Shown in pieces: positions 44,071 through 53,040 of a stretch of DNA of 64,000 bases. Numbering within the stretch: the first letter of the stretch is position 1; the number at the start of each line of letters is the position of its first letter. Below the pieces are notes generated by a model, which made no database searches, had not been told where the DNA came from, and saw nothing but the letters and a program-made list of their open reading frames with translations. Both the position numbers and the translations under genes were made by a program. Source of the DNA: Aggregatilineales bacterium (lineage in GTDB: Bacteria; Chloroflexota; Anaerolineae; Aggregatilineales; Phototrophicaceae); the NCBI GenBank assembly GCA_030834905.1, contig JAUQWZ010000011.1:372001-436000 (forward strand), read 5' to 3'.

Positions 44071-45027
44071 TTAGATGGAGGTGACCCGGTGGTGATCGCG
44101 ATACCACGCCCAGGTATTCGCCAGCCCTTCTTCAATTGGCACTTTGGGCGCAAACTGGAGCAGTTCGCGGGCGCGCGTGTTGTTGCAGTAGGTGATCAGC
44201 GGCTCGGTGCGCGGCGTCGGCACATCCTTCAGCAGCGCTTTCTTGCCGATCAGCTTCTCGTACACCTCGATAAACGCCAGCAGTGAGATAGGCGCGCCAA
44301 AGCCAAAATTCAGGATCTGGTAGCCCAGCGGGTGCGTCAGCGCGCTGACCAACCCATCGACAATATCTTCGACATACGTCCAGTCGCGCTTGAGCGAGCC
44401 GCCGCTGAAGATCGGTATGGTGGCGTCCTTCAGGATGGCGTCGATCACCCGCAGCGGCATCATATCGGGACGCCCCTGGGGACCATAGACGTTGAAAAAG
44501 CGCGTCACCGTCACATTCAGTCCAAACAGATGATGATAGCTGTGCGCCAGCAGTTCGGCGGCGCGCTTGCTAGCGGGATATGGCGCCAGCGGGTGATCGG
44601 CGGAGTCATCTTCGACAAACGGGATGCGGCTGGTGTTGCCGTAGACGGACGAGGTTGACCCCAGCACGAACAGTTCCACGTCGTGCCGCCGCGCCGCGTC
44701 CATCAGCACCACGCTGCCCAGCGTATTGACTTCAGTGTAGCCATGCCCGTTTTCCGCCGAGGCGCGCACGCCAGCCAACGCGGCTAAATGCGCCACGCGC
44801 CGGATACCATAGCGCGCGTGGATCATCTCGACGGTTTCCTTGTCGCGGATATCCCCTTCAATGACGATGGCATCCTTGCCCAGCCATTCGATGTTGGCGT
44901 GTTTCAGCGCCACATCATAATAATCATCATAGTTATCGAGGATTACAACCTGATGCCCGGTTGTCAGCAGCCGCTTCGCCAGTCGGCTGCCGATAAACCC
45001 CGCCCCCCCTGTGACCAGTATCGTCAT
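44071..45027 (-). CDS. NAD-dependent sugar epimerase (UDP-glucuronate 4-epimerase-like)
   Basis: This 318-residue extended SDR enzyme has the Rossmann loop TGGAGFIGSRL at residues 6-16 and the catalytic Ser/Thr, Tyr and Lys in 'GSTSSVYGN' and 'PYPASKRAAELLAHSYHHLF'. 'VTRFFNVYGPQGRPDM' matches the UDP-glucuronate 4-epimerase branch, which makes UDP-galacturonate. It is the last gene of the exopolysaccharide locus and would supply a sugar nucleotide for the polymer. Confidence 0.88.
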   Translation of the reverse strand: MTILVTGGAGFIGSRLAKRLLTTGHQVVILDNYDDYYDVALKHANIEWLGKDAIVIEGDIRDKETVEMIHARYGIRRVAHLAALAGVRASAENGHGYTEVNTLGSVVLMDAARRHDVELFVLGSTSSVYGNTSRIPFVEDDSADHPLAPYPASKRAAELLAHSYHHLFGLNVTVTRFFNVYGPQGRPDMMPLRVIDAILKDATIPIFSGGSLKRDWTYVEDIVDGLVSALTHPLGYQILNFGFGAPISLLAFIEVYEKLIGKKALLKDVPTPRTEPLITYCNNTRARELLQFAPKVPIEEGLANTWAWYRDHHRVTSI

Positions 45028-45039
45028 CGTCAGCTCTTT

Positions 45040-46713
45040 CTATGGTGTTTCCATCACTGGAAGCGACATCACATCGCCGTTCGGAATCAGCAGGAATGTA
45101 GCAAGCCAGCCTTCGTAACGGGCATTCTGGACGAAGACCCATTCTCCGGTTTCGTCGCGTCCCAGCGCGTTAAACGTGGTGCCGTTGGCTATGGTCATGA
45201 TCGGTGAATGTTGGGTATCGGGCGTGCTGCGCAGGTTGACGCGCTGGTTGCTTTCGACAGTCACAATCAATTGATCATAGAAGGCGATTTCGGACAGCGC
45301 CGTCGTCAGCGCGGTTGGAATAGTGGCTGGCGGGGTCACGCAGTCGGCTGTCTCCGCGCCGATTTGCAGGCAGATGTAGTCAATGCTCTGGCTGACGGGG
45401 ATGATGCGCCGCGGCAGGCGGATCTCGATAGCATCGCCGTAGGCAGCAGCGGCATCCAGCACCCTGACGGGCGTTTCGCTGCCGACGGTCACCTGCGCGC
45501 GGTTGGGCTGAACGGCAACCGTGTGATCGATCTGCCCGTCATTGTCGATGTCAAACTGCACCTGAACGCTCATCCGGGCGGTTGGCGGCGCGGCGGTTTC
45601 GATCAGCAGGTAGAGAAACTGATCGTCCAGAAAGGCGCGGCTCTGCTGAATATCGGCTGCCCCGGTCGCATCGCCGACAGAATCGGGCGTGATGGCGAAG
45701 TTGGGCTGCCAGTCGTCGCCGCTGCCATCAACCGCGATCCAGGTCATGCCCGCTGGCAGCGGCAGCCATTCCTGCGGATCGAGGTTGAGCAGCCAGGCGA
45801 CAATGCGCTGAGCAAAGACATAATTGCCAATGTGACGCGGGACTTCCCCGTTCAGCCGCAGCCCGTAGCCGTTGGTCAGCATATCGCCGTCGCCCAGCAC
45901 GACCACGCGCGAGCCGTTGACGACGCTCTCCGCCAGCGCGGCGGCGTTCAGCCTGCCAACCACGTCATCCGACGAATCGAGCGCTAACGGCGCGGCGACA
46001 AAATCTTCGTTATTCCGGTATGGCGGGAACACGTCGGAGTTGGACTCGCCGTAAGCGTCCGACGTATAGAGCAGCGGCGTGGCGATCCCGTTGAGTCCAA
46101 ACGGTTCCACGCGCAGGTGACGCGCGCCCCACGTCCATACGGGTAGATCATACTGCACCAGCGGCGCGAGGACCTCATGAGCGACGCTGTCCGGGTATAC
46201 TGGCATGTAGTTCGCATCAAGATCGGCGATGGTCGCCCCGGTCGCCCGCGCCCCAACCAGGACGGTGTTTTCGATCAGAACGCCGTAGGCGCGGTCAAGC
46301 AGCAGTGCCAAGCCGCTGCTGCCAACCTGATGACCGATGTTCGCCGTTCCGACGTTGGCATTATCAGGATCGACAGCGATCAGCAGGTTATTGCCGCGAT
46401 ACAGATGTCCCCACAGCCGGGCGATCTGCGCCGGGCGCAGCCGACGCACCGGGCGCAGCAAAACAACCAGATCGGCGTCGGCGGGGATTTCATCGTTCAG
46501 CGTGATGCGGCGTATCTGCGCGCCCAGATCGAGGAAGATCTGCTGCAAGCCGCTGGCACCCACCGGACCCACGTTCGTCACTGACGACGTATTGATCTCG
46601 CGCCCCTCGACAAACACGACCAGCGGCACTTCTCGACCCTGTCCCTGCGCCGACGATACGACCAGAACCAGCGACAAGACCAGGAGCAGCAGGACGGAAC
46701 GATGATGGCTCAT
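45040..46713 (-). CDS. Secreted DUF4350-like protein with C-terminal SH3 domain
   Basis: This 557-residue protein starts at the ATG at 46713. Its signal peptide ('LLLLVLSLVLVVSSAQGQ') precedes a domain like the flavodoxin-like DUF4350/GldG domains ('ADLVVLLRPVRRLRPAQIAR', 'RVVVLGDGDMLTNG'). A middle beta domain reminiscent of CBM9-type modules follows ('AVDGSGDDWQ', 'DDQFLYLLIET'), then a bacterial SH3 domain ('NQRVNLRSTPDTQHSPI'). It is paralogous to the next upstream gene product. The role is unknown. Position suggests binding to the exported polymer or cell surface. Confidence 0.7.
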   Translation of the reverse strand: MSHHRSVLLLLVLSLVLVVSSAQGQGREVPLVVFVEGREINTSSVTNVGPVGASGLQQIFLDLGAQIRRITLNDEIPADADLVVLLRPVRRLRPAQIARLWGHLYRGNNLLIAVDPDNANVGTANIGHQVGSSGLALLLDRAYGVLIENTVLVGARATGATIADLDANYMPVYPDSVAHEVLAPLVQYDLPVWTWGARHLRVEPFGLNGIATPLLYTSDAYGESNSDVFPPYRNNEDFVAAPLALDSSDDVVGRLNAAALAESVVNGSRVVVLGDGDMLTNGYGLRLNGEVPRHIGNYVFAQRIVAWLLNLDPQEWLPLPAGMTWIAVDGSGDDWQPNFAITPDSVGDATGAADIQQSRAFLDDQFLYLLIETAAPPTARMSVQVQFDIDNDGQIDHTVAVQPNRAQVTVGSETPVRVLDAAAAYGDAIEIRLPRRIIPVSQSIDYICLQIGAETADCVTPPATIPTALTTALSEIAFYDQLIVTVESNQRVNLRSTPDTQHSPIMTIANGTTFNALGRDETGEWVFVQNARYEGWLATFLLIPNGDVMSLPVMETP

Positions 46714-46726
46714 CAAAGAATTCCTA

Positions 46727-47863
46727 TCAACTCCCTGGGTTCGCATCTTCTGTCGCCTCCGGTTCGGGAGACGAGGTCGGGCTGGGGGAACTCGTGGACG
46801 CCGGTGTGTTGGTTGGCGCTGCGGCTTCAGGCGTTGTCTCCGGTGAAGCGGGCGCGGCTTCGGTGGCGGTTGGCGCGGGCGGTGAAAAGCCGCCGGGAAT
46901 GCTGACAGCCGGTTCCATGCCCAGCAGCCAGGCGACGCTGTTGAGCGCGAACTGGACGTTGCCGGGGTAGACGAAGTTGGACGAATTTGGCGGTGAGGTT
47001 TGCAGCCCGCCGCCGTTGGTCATAAATTGACGGTCGCCGATGAGGATGATCCGCGAGTTGAAAGGCGTGTGTTCGACCGCTACCGCCACCGCCAGATTTC
47101 CGCCGCGCTCATCCGAGCCGAGATTGAACTCCAGAATTCCGGTTTCGACAAAATCAGCAAAGGCGGTTTCGCTGTAGAATTCAGACGGCGCTGTCACCAG
47201 CGCTGTAGCGCGGTAAGGTTGAATCGAGGCATCAAATTCAATCGTGCGCGCGCCGAAAAAAGCCAGCGGCTCATCAGGATCGATCTCAATGATGTTTGAC
47301 TCGCGCGCGGTGGCTTCAAAATCGATGATCAGTTCCGAAGGTTCGCGCGACGCGCTGGTAACAGCCTCGTCCTCATGGATCAGCACATCGTCGCTGCCAC
47401 GAACGCCGAAATCAGCCCACGTCAGCTCAAAAAACCCGCGCCCCGATTGCAGCGCGCGGTTTCCTTCGATGGTGATCACGCCCTCCGAGGTGCTTGTCAC
47501 CAGCGGTTCAGCCAGCAGCAGCAGCCTGCCGCCGCGCGTCAGGTACACCCACAACCGCGCCATCTGCTCTGCCGACAGGTCGCGCGAAGGACCGGCGATG
47601 ATGATCAGGTCGGCATCTTCGGGAATATCAATGCGCCAGTTCAGGCTGAACACTTCCGCGCCTAACTGCTGAAGCAGCCCGGCAGCCCGCGACAGCCCTT
47701 CTTCAGAACGATCAAAAATGCTGGCTTCGTTGCTTGAATCGGAAAAGTAGATGTGAACGCCTGCCAGCGCCTCGGCGCTGTCCTGCGCGGCGATAGTTCC
47801 AGAGGAGAGCATCAGGAGAGCAAGCAGCGTCAGGGTAAGCAGTCGGGAACGTGTCAAAGGCAT
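46727..47863 (-). CDS. Secreted DUF4350-like protein with Pro/Thr-rich tail
   Basis: This 378-residue protein begins at the ATG at 47863, nine bases after AAGGAG. The upstream in-frame start at 47887 overlaps the deacetylase gene. A signal peptide (about 1-26) is followed by a domain sharing 'ADLIIIAGPSRDLSAEQMAR' and 'SRIILIGDRQFMTNGGG' with its downstream neighbour. The C-terminus is a Pro/Ala/Thr/Glu-rich tail of about 55 residues without an anchor. GldG-type domains occur in gliding and ABC-associated proteins, but no such partner is here. Confidence 0.7.
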   Translation of the reverse strand: MPLTRSRLLTLTLLALLMLSSGTIAAQDSAEALAGVHIYFSDSSNEASIFDRSEEGLSRAAGLLQQLGAEVFSLNWRIDIPEDADLIIIAGPSRDLSAEQMARLWVYLTRGGRLLLLAEPLVTSTSEGVITIEGNRALQSGRGFFELTWADFGVRGSDDVLIHEDEAVTSASREPSELIIDFEATARESNIIEIDPDEPLAFFGARTIEFDASIQPYRATALVTAPSEFYSETAFADFVETGILEFNLGSDERGGNLAVAVAVEHTPFNSRIILIGDRQFMTNGGGLQTSPPNSSNFVYPGNVQFALNSVAWLLGMEPAVSIPGGFSPPAPTATEAAPASPETTPEAAAPTNTPASTSSPSPTSSPEPEATEDANPGS

Positions 47864-47877
47864 AGTGTCTTGTCTCC

Positions 47878-48882
47878 TTAAGACCATTTTGGCGCGATTG
47901 CGTAGGGCAGCAGTTGGGCGCGAATCAGTCCCATCGCCGCCAGCCGTCCCACGTTAAAGCGGCGCAGGCGCAGCGGGTCAGCGGTTTTGAGCGTATTGAT
48001 TCCCTTAAAGGTGGTGAAGGCGAGCGCAAATCCTGCTTCGCCCAGCATCTGGACGACTTCGTCGCTCAAGCCGCCGCTGGGATAGGCGAAGATCGGCGGC
48101 ACATCGCCCAGCGCAGCCCGCAGATCATCATACGCGCCGACCGCTTCCTCACGCGCTTCGTCAAGCGTGATGCGGTGAATCATCGGGTGGGTGCGCGTGT
48201 GCGCCCCCATCACAACCCCCTGCTGGTGAAGCTGGCGCAGCGCATCCCAACCCAGGACGTAGTGAACCGGCGGCGGCGCGCCAAGCTGTTCGTAGACCTC
48301 GTCTAGCCATTCCAGCGCGGTCACATGCGGGATAGTTTTGACGTACCCGCGCAGAACCTTAAACGCCAGCGCGCGCTGTTCTGCCGTCTCCAGAGGCAGG
48401 ATACCCGCGCCAGTTGGCAGCGCTGGCGCGCGCGTCTCCATCAGCGCGTGGTACAGCCGATCCCACCAGAAGAAGCGTTCCGGCTGATCGGGATAGGCGG
48501 TCGGTACAAACAGCGTCGCCGGTATCCCGTGACGCTGCATGATCGGGAATGCGTGTTCGGCAAAATCGCAGTAGGCGTCGTCAAACGTCACCATCACGGC
48601 GCGCTTTGGAAGGCGGGTTCCGTTCTGGTAGTAATCGAGCAGATCGGACATTGAAACCGGCGTATAATGCGCGGCGAGGTGGCGCATCTGCTCCTCGAAC
48701 CCTTCCGGCGTGGCGCTCAACAGCACCGGGCTGAGGTACGGCTGCGCGTCCACCGGCGCGACTCGATGATACGTGAGAATCCGCAGCGTTCCGGCGCGTT
48801 CCGGCTGGAGGCGCTCAAGAACGGTGACGAACTGCGCGAACAGCGGGCTGCGCGTCGCTGTGACCAAGAGCTTCTTTATCAA
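47878..48882 (-). CDS. Polysaccharide deacetylase (NodB domain)
   Basis: This 334-residue protein starts at a TTG with AGGAG upstream. NodB motifs are present: 'VMVTFDDAYCDFAEHAFPIM' (catalytic Asp-Asp), 'GAHTRTHPMIH' (metal His-x3-His) and 'IFAYPSGG'. Such enzymes remove N-acetyl groups from amino sugars in polysaccharides. No signal peptide is evident, so it may act on the membrane's inner face or be exported differently. It fits tailoring of the polymer made by this locus. Confidence 0.9.
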   Translation of the reverse strand: MIKKLLVTATRSPLFAQFVTVLERLQPERAGTLRILTYHRVAPVDAQPYLSPVLLSATPEGFEEQMRHLAAHYTPVSMSDLLDYYQNGTRLPKRAVMVTFDDAYCDFAEHAFPIMQRHGIPATLFVPTAYPDQPERFFWWDRLYHALMETRAPALPTGAGILPLETAEQRALAFKVLRGYVKTIPHVTALEWLDEVYEQLGAPPPVHYVLGWDALRQLHQQGVVMGAHTRTHPMIHRITLDEAREEAVGAYDDLRAALGDVPPIFAYPSGGLSDEVVQMLGEAGFALAFTTFKGINTLKTADPLRLRRFNVGRLAAMGLIRAQLLPYAIAPKWS

Positions 48883-48894
48883 TTCTGACTCCTG

Positions 48895-50118
48895 CTAGGC
48901 AGACTCTTTGGCTTTATTCGTCAGCTTACGGATGACTTTTGGAATCTCCGCCATGCCGGGGCGTGGGTCTTCCAAGGATAGAATATCATACTTATAAGTT
49001 GGATTGAACAACCCCAGCAGCGCGGTCAGCGCCTGCACGCGACCGGGCATTTTCATGAATGGAAACCGCTTCTTGCCAACCAGCACCGAGGCGATCCACA
49101 GCATATCCAGCTCTAAATTGCGCGAGCGCACGCCCAGTTTATAGTCCTGGCGCGGCGTGGCAGGGCGCGAGTCATTCAGGTACAGATCGGCGAGCAGCGA
49201 CGGAAAATCCACCCCGCTGTGAACGGCAAGCGGCAGCGACCCCCAGATGCGCCCGTTGATCTCCATCAATTTGGGTCCCGACGCGCCAACTTTGAACTCC
49301 ACCATCGCCAAGCCCGTCCAGCCGATGGCGCGCAGCAGCCGGGTGGCATAGTCGTACATCGCCGCATCCAGCGGCACGCTTTCGCGGAACGAGCTTGCCC
49401 CGCCGCTGATCGGGATTTCGCGCAGCCGTTTATGCTGGAAGGCGGCAAGCGGCTCGCCCTCGTAGGTCAGCAGTTCTACGCCGTGTCCCTCGCCCGCGTA
49501 ATATTCCTGAAGCAGCACCGAACAGCGCCCTTCAAAGCGTCCCATCTGCTGCGCCAGTTGTTCCGGGTTTTCGGCGTAGGTAACGTTGAACGCCTCAGAC
49601 GACTCGCCGGAATAGCGCCGCGACGACTGCGGCTTGAGCACGATGGGAAAACCCATCTCGGCGGCGGCTTTGACCGCTTCCCCCGCCGTATCGACCAGCC
49701 GCGTGCGCGGCGTGGGAATATCAAGCGACTCGGCAAGCTGAAGCGTTTTCAGCTTGTCGGTGACGATGGGCAGATTTTGCGTGGCGGGAACCGCGATTTT
49801 ACAAAGCTGCTCAAAACGCTCCCGCTGTTCGACCACCGGCAGGATGATGGCATCCGTCACCGGAATGAGCAGCGCGACCTCGCGCTCGCGGATGGCGGTC
49901 AGCAGCGCCTCAGACATGCCCTTGGCGTCGGCGTCGGCTGGCGGGTAAACCAGCGTCTCACGCGCGTAACGCGAGCGAAATCCGAGGCTGTTGGGGATCG
50001 AGTCGGCGGCGATCACATGCCAGCCGCGCCGCCCCAGCGAGCGAATAATGGTGATCGCGCTGCCCCGGCTGGCATCAGTCACCAGTATTTTTTTTGCGCG
50101 GTTCTCAGGACTGGTCAC
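48895..50118 (-). CDS. ATP-grasp enzyme (carbamoyl-phosphate-synthase-like)
   Basis: This 407-residue protein starts at a GTG overlapping the upstream kinase-like gene by 14 bases. An N-terminal pre-ATP-grasp region ('KKILVTDASRGSAITIIRSL') leads to the ATP-grasp core ('MGFPIVLKPQSSRRYSG', 'GLAMVEFKVGASGPKLMEIN', 'GRIWGSLPLAVHSGVDF'). ATP-grasp enzymes join a carboxylate to an amine via an acyl phosphate. In polysaccharide loci they often add amino-acid substituents to sugars. The substrates are unknown. Confidence 0.85.
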   Translation of the reverse strand: MTSPENRAKKILVTDASRGSAITIIRSLGRRGWHVIAADSIPNSLGFRSRYARETLVYPPADADAKGMSEALLTAIREREVALLIPVTDAIILPVVEQRERFEQLCKIAVPATQNLPIVTDKLKTLQLAESLDIPTPRTRLVDTAGEAVKAAAEMGFPIVLKPQSSRRYSGESSEAFNVTYAENPEQLAQQMGRFEGRCSVLLQEYYAGEGHGVELLTYEGEPLAAFQHKRLREIPISGGASSFRESVPLDAAMYDYATRLLRAIGWTGLAMVEFKVGASGPKLMEINGRIWGSLPLAVHSGVDFPSLLADLYLNDSRPATPRQDYKLGVRSRNLELDMLWIASVLVGKKRFPFMKMPGRVQALTALLGLFNPTYKYDILSLEDPRPGMAEIPKVIRKLTNKAKESA

Positions 50119-50818
50119 TGGCGGTCACCCCTTTTGGGCGCTTGTGGTAGAGTTCCTCAATGTGCGCAACCGCGTTCTGGGCGACGACTTCGGCTGGCTG
50201 GGTGGCGTCCAACACCACGAAATGCGACACCAGATCGCGAATCTGCATATAGGCTTTGCGCCGTTCTTCCAGCAGTTCAATCGTGCCTTCGCCTTTGCGC
50301 GCGAACAGGACTTCGGCGGGCGCGTCGAGGTACAGCACCAGATTGGGTCTTGGATAAAGATGCTTCAGGAAGTAGCCATGCACCCGGCGCGAAAACGTCC
50401 GTTCCTCGCCAGTGGTGGCGATGTCGTAGCTGTAGTAGTCGGAGAAGAAATGCCGGTCGAACAGCACGACATAACCCCGCATCTGGAAATAGGACGCCAC
50501 GCCCTGACGATACCATTCTTCCGCCAGCCGGTTCACCAGGTTGATGGTCGATTTCACGTCCGACAGCACCCGCTTGAGCTTGCTTTTCGGGCGCTTTTTG
50601 AGGCTGTTCGGATCGCGCGGTCCGTGCGTGTCGGGCTTCGCGCCCAGCCTGCGCTTGACGAAGTGGATCAGGCGCGTCGTCGGCAGCATGTAATTGCTGG
50701 CATCGGCATTCACGCCCATGTAGATATACCTGACCGGCATCGGCAGGGTTTCTTCCAGCCGCCGACCAATTGTGGTTTTCCCCGCGCCATCCGGTCCAAT
50801 GAGAGCTACTGATACCAT
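50105..50818 (-). CDS. Thymidylate-kinase-like P-loop kinase
   Basis: This protein of about 237 residues has the P-loop GPDGAGKTT near its start and 'VVLFDRHFFSDYYSYDIA' (the DR-x motif of thymidylate kinases), then 'LVLYLDAPAEVLFARKGEG'. A long basic insertion follows the P-loop (rich in Lys/Arg, about residues 45-75), unlike housekeeping Tmk. The ATG at 50818 (MVSVALIGPDG) suits the fold. An earlier one at 50830 would overlap the glycosyltransferase gene more. In this locus it is likely to phosphorylate a sugar or lipid intermediate, not dTMP. Confidence 0.75.
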   Translation of the reverse strand: MVSVALIGPDGAGKTTIGRRLEETLPMPVRYIYMGVNADASNYMLPTTRLIHFVKRRLGAKPDTHGPRDPNSLKKRPKSKLKRVLSDVKSTINLVNRLAEEWYRQGVASYFQMRGYVVLFDRHFFSDYYSYDIATTGEERTFSRRVHGYFLKHLYPRPNLVLYLDAPAEVLFARKGEGTIELLEERRKAYMQIRDLVSHFVVLDATQPAEVVAQNAVAHIEELYHKRPKGVTASDQS

Positions 50819-50819
50819 G

Positions 50820-51995
50820 TTATTGATCACTCCGCCGCGCTAAATCTTCGAAAATCTGGTTGAGCTGTTCGCCGCTGCGCTTCCAGACAAAATGATTTCT
50901 GATGAACTCGCGCGCCGCGCTCACAGGTGTGTTTTCCTGCCGCAGCGCCGCCGTGATCAGCGCCGCATACTGTTCGGGGGTATCGGCGGTTTGAGCAAAG
51001 GGACATTCACCTCCGGCGGTTCGCAGTCCATCGGCTGCCAGCGGCGACGCGACCACTGGCAGTTCCATCGCCAGCGCCTCAAGCAGCTTATTCTGAATAC
51101 CCGCGCCAAACCGCAGCGGCGCGACAAAGACCGACGCCTGCTCCAGATAGGGGCGCACGTCGTCCACAAATCCGGTGACGGTGACGCCGGGCTGGTTTCC
51201 AAGCGCTACCAGTTCTGGCGGCGGGCTGTGCCCGACGATCAGCAGCTTCACGTCCGGCACCGCCTGCCGCACCAGCGGCAGAATGGCGGTGATCAGATAG
51301 CACGCCGCGTCGGTGTTGGGCGGGTAGTTCATCGCGCCGGTGAACACCATCGTGTCGCGTCCCAGCGTCGGGGCGGCGCGCTGCCAGTAGTCGATATCCA
51401 CCCCATTCGGCACAATCGTCGCCGGGCGCGATTGGGACAGCGCCTCGCAGTCGCGGATTGACGCGAACAGAACGTGCTGCGAACGATGCAGGATGTCATT
51501 TTCAATCCGCCGCACCTGCTGGTATTCCAGCCAGACGGGGGCGGATTTCAAACCGCTGGTGTGCGACAGCGTGCCATGCAGGCGCACCGATGTCGCATCG
51601 CACATATCGGCGATCACCGGCGGCGTCACCAGATCCTTGATGGCGGCATAGGTGTGCTTGCCACTGAGCATCAGCGCATCGTAGTGCTCAGCCGCCAGCA
51701 GCGCTTTGATCGCCTGAGACATCTCCCGGATGGCGCTGTCACCCCGCGCCATGCCGTCCAAACGATGGACGATCTTTTTGACAAGCGGCTGCCCCTTCGT
51801 CCTGGACGTGAAGGTGCGAATCGACTCGGTGTACGGCTCCAGCGCCGACAGGTGCTTTTTGTCAAACTTGCCGCCGACCACCGAAAACAGCGTGATCGAA
51901 TGCTGCTGCGATAGTTCTTTGATGAGGAAGTAATGGCGCAGATAGCCGCTGGTCAGCGGGAAGGGAAAAGCATTGGTGATATAGAGAATTTTCAT
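50820..51995 (-). CDS. Glycosyltransferase, GT4-like
   Basis: This protein of 391 residues starts at the ATG at 51995 (MKILYITNAFPFP). The GT-B fold is shown by the N-terminal 'GYLRHYFLIKELSQQHSITL' and the donor site 'FVAPLRFGAGIQNKLLEALA' with 'MELPVVASPLAADGL', which holds the usual EA-type acid. It transfers a sugar from a nucleotide donor during repeat-unit assembly. It overlaps or abuts genes on both sides. Confidence 0.9.
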   Translation of the reverse strand: MKILYITNAFPFPLTSGYLRHYFLIKELSQQHSITLFSVVGGKFDKKHLSALEPYTESIRTFTSRTKGQPLVKKIVHRLDGMARGDSAIREMSQAIKALLAAEHYDALMLSGKHTYAAIKDLVTPPVIADMCDATSVRLHGTLSHTSGLKSAPVWLEYQQVRRIENDILHRSQHVLFASIRDCEALSQSRPATIVPNGVDIDYWQRAAPTLGRDTMVFTGAMNYPPNTDAACYLITAILPLVRQAVPDVKLLIVGHSPPPELVALGNQPGVTVTGFVDDVRPYLEQASVFVAPLRFGAGIQNKLLEALAMELPVVASPLAADGLRTAGGECPFAQTADTPEQYAALITAALRQENTPVSAAREFIRNHFVWKRSGEQLNQIFEDLARRSDQ

Positions 51996-52002
51996 CGTCG
52001 AT

Positions 52003-53040
52003 TTACCAGACGCCATCTAATTGTTCGGCATGAGTGACGGCATAACGCCAGAGTCCGAAGAAGCGGTTGCCGCGCAGCCAATCGGCGGTTGTATCGGCAA
52101 CCGAAGCCTGCTGCTGTTCGGTTAAATCCAGCCGCTGCAGCAGCCGGATGACGTAACGCGCCCACGACAGGATGAACAGCGGCTTGATCGCCGCTTCAGG
52201 GATACCCAGCGCCTGCCGGTATGTCTTCACGTAACGGCGCGCCCATCCCTCCGGTTCAAAGTACGCCTGATGAAAGGCGGCGATGTAATCGTTGTTGGCG
52301 CGGGCACGCTGCCGCGCAAAAGCCGCGTATGCCAGGAAGAAAAACAGATCATAGCCGGGCAGACCTTCGGTAGTGGCAAGTTCCCAGTCCACCACGCCAG
52401 GCTGCCCCGAAGCGCTGACGATCAGGTTCGGATGGCTGAGGTCACCGTGTTCGACCACCAGCGGTAGCAACATTTCCCGCAGCGGCGCGATCAGCGCCTG
52501 TGTCTTTTCCAGCAGCGCCTGTTCGTCGTCGTTGAGGCGCAGCGCCGCCGCGAAATACTCCAGCGGCTGCCGCGCCAGAAGGTCAAACCATGCTGCCGGT
52601 TCAGTCGTGCCGTATCCCGGCGGCTGGAGCGCTTGCAGCCAGTCCACCACCATATCGCAGCAGGCGGCGAAGTGGCGGCGGATATAGTCGTTGTCCATCA
52701 GCACGCCGTTGAGGGCGGTTTCCACCAGAATCGGATAGCCGCGATAGTCCTCAAAGGCGATAAGCTGCGGGATCGACTTCAGGCTGCCACCATGCAGCCG
52801 CTGAATGGCTTCCAGCGCCGCCGCTTCCCGCGCCAGGCTTTCGCTGGCGTCTTTCAGGCGCGGCATCTTCGCCACCAGCGTTGGCTCGGTCGTCCCGTTG
52901 GGGATCAGCAGAAAGATGACGTGGCTCGAAGCGCGAAAGCGGGGCGTGATCACCAGCGACGAGAAGCCATCGTTGAGATGATACGCTCCGGTGTTCAGGC
53001 GCTGGCGATTGTCGGTCAGAAAGCTGGCGGCGGTGTTCAT
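52003..53040 (-). CDS. Aminoglycoside-phosphotransferase-fold kinase
   Basis: This 345-residue protein has the APH-type kinase motifs HGDLSHPN (catalytic loop with Asp and Asn) and 'GVVDWELATTEGLPGYDLFF' (metal-binding Asp). Its start overlaps the stop of the small protein upstream by four bases. The same two parts in the same order are fused in the 611-residue protein at 56314-58149, so the two small proteins probably act together. The likely role is phosphorylation of a sugar or small molecule rather than antibiotic resistance. Confidence 0.82.
   Translation of the reverse strand: MNTAASFLTDNRQRLNTGAYHLNDGFSSLVITPRFRASSHVIFLLIPNGTTEPTLVAKMPRLKDASESLAREAAALEAIQRLHGGSLKSIPQLIAFEDYRGYPILVETALNGVLMDNDYIRRHFAACCDMVVDWLQALQPPGYGTTEPAAWFDLLARQPLEYFAAALRLNDDEQALLEKTQALIAPLREMLLPLVVEHGDLSHPNLIVSASGQPGVVDWELATTEGLPGYDLFFFLAYAAFARQRARANNDYIAAFHQAYFEPEGWARRYVKTYRQALGIPEAAIKPLFILSWARYVIRLLQRLDLTEQQQASVADTTADWLRGNRFFGLWRYAVTHAEQLDGVW

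Noticed and set aside
52003..53040. Antibiotic resistance kinase
   Set aside because: The APH fold is shared by many sugar and choline kinases, and the gene lies in an exopolysaccharide operon with a fused paralogue.
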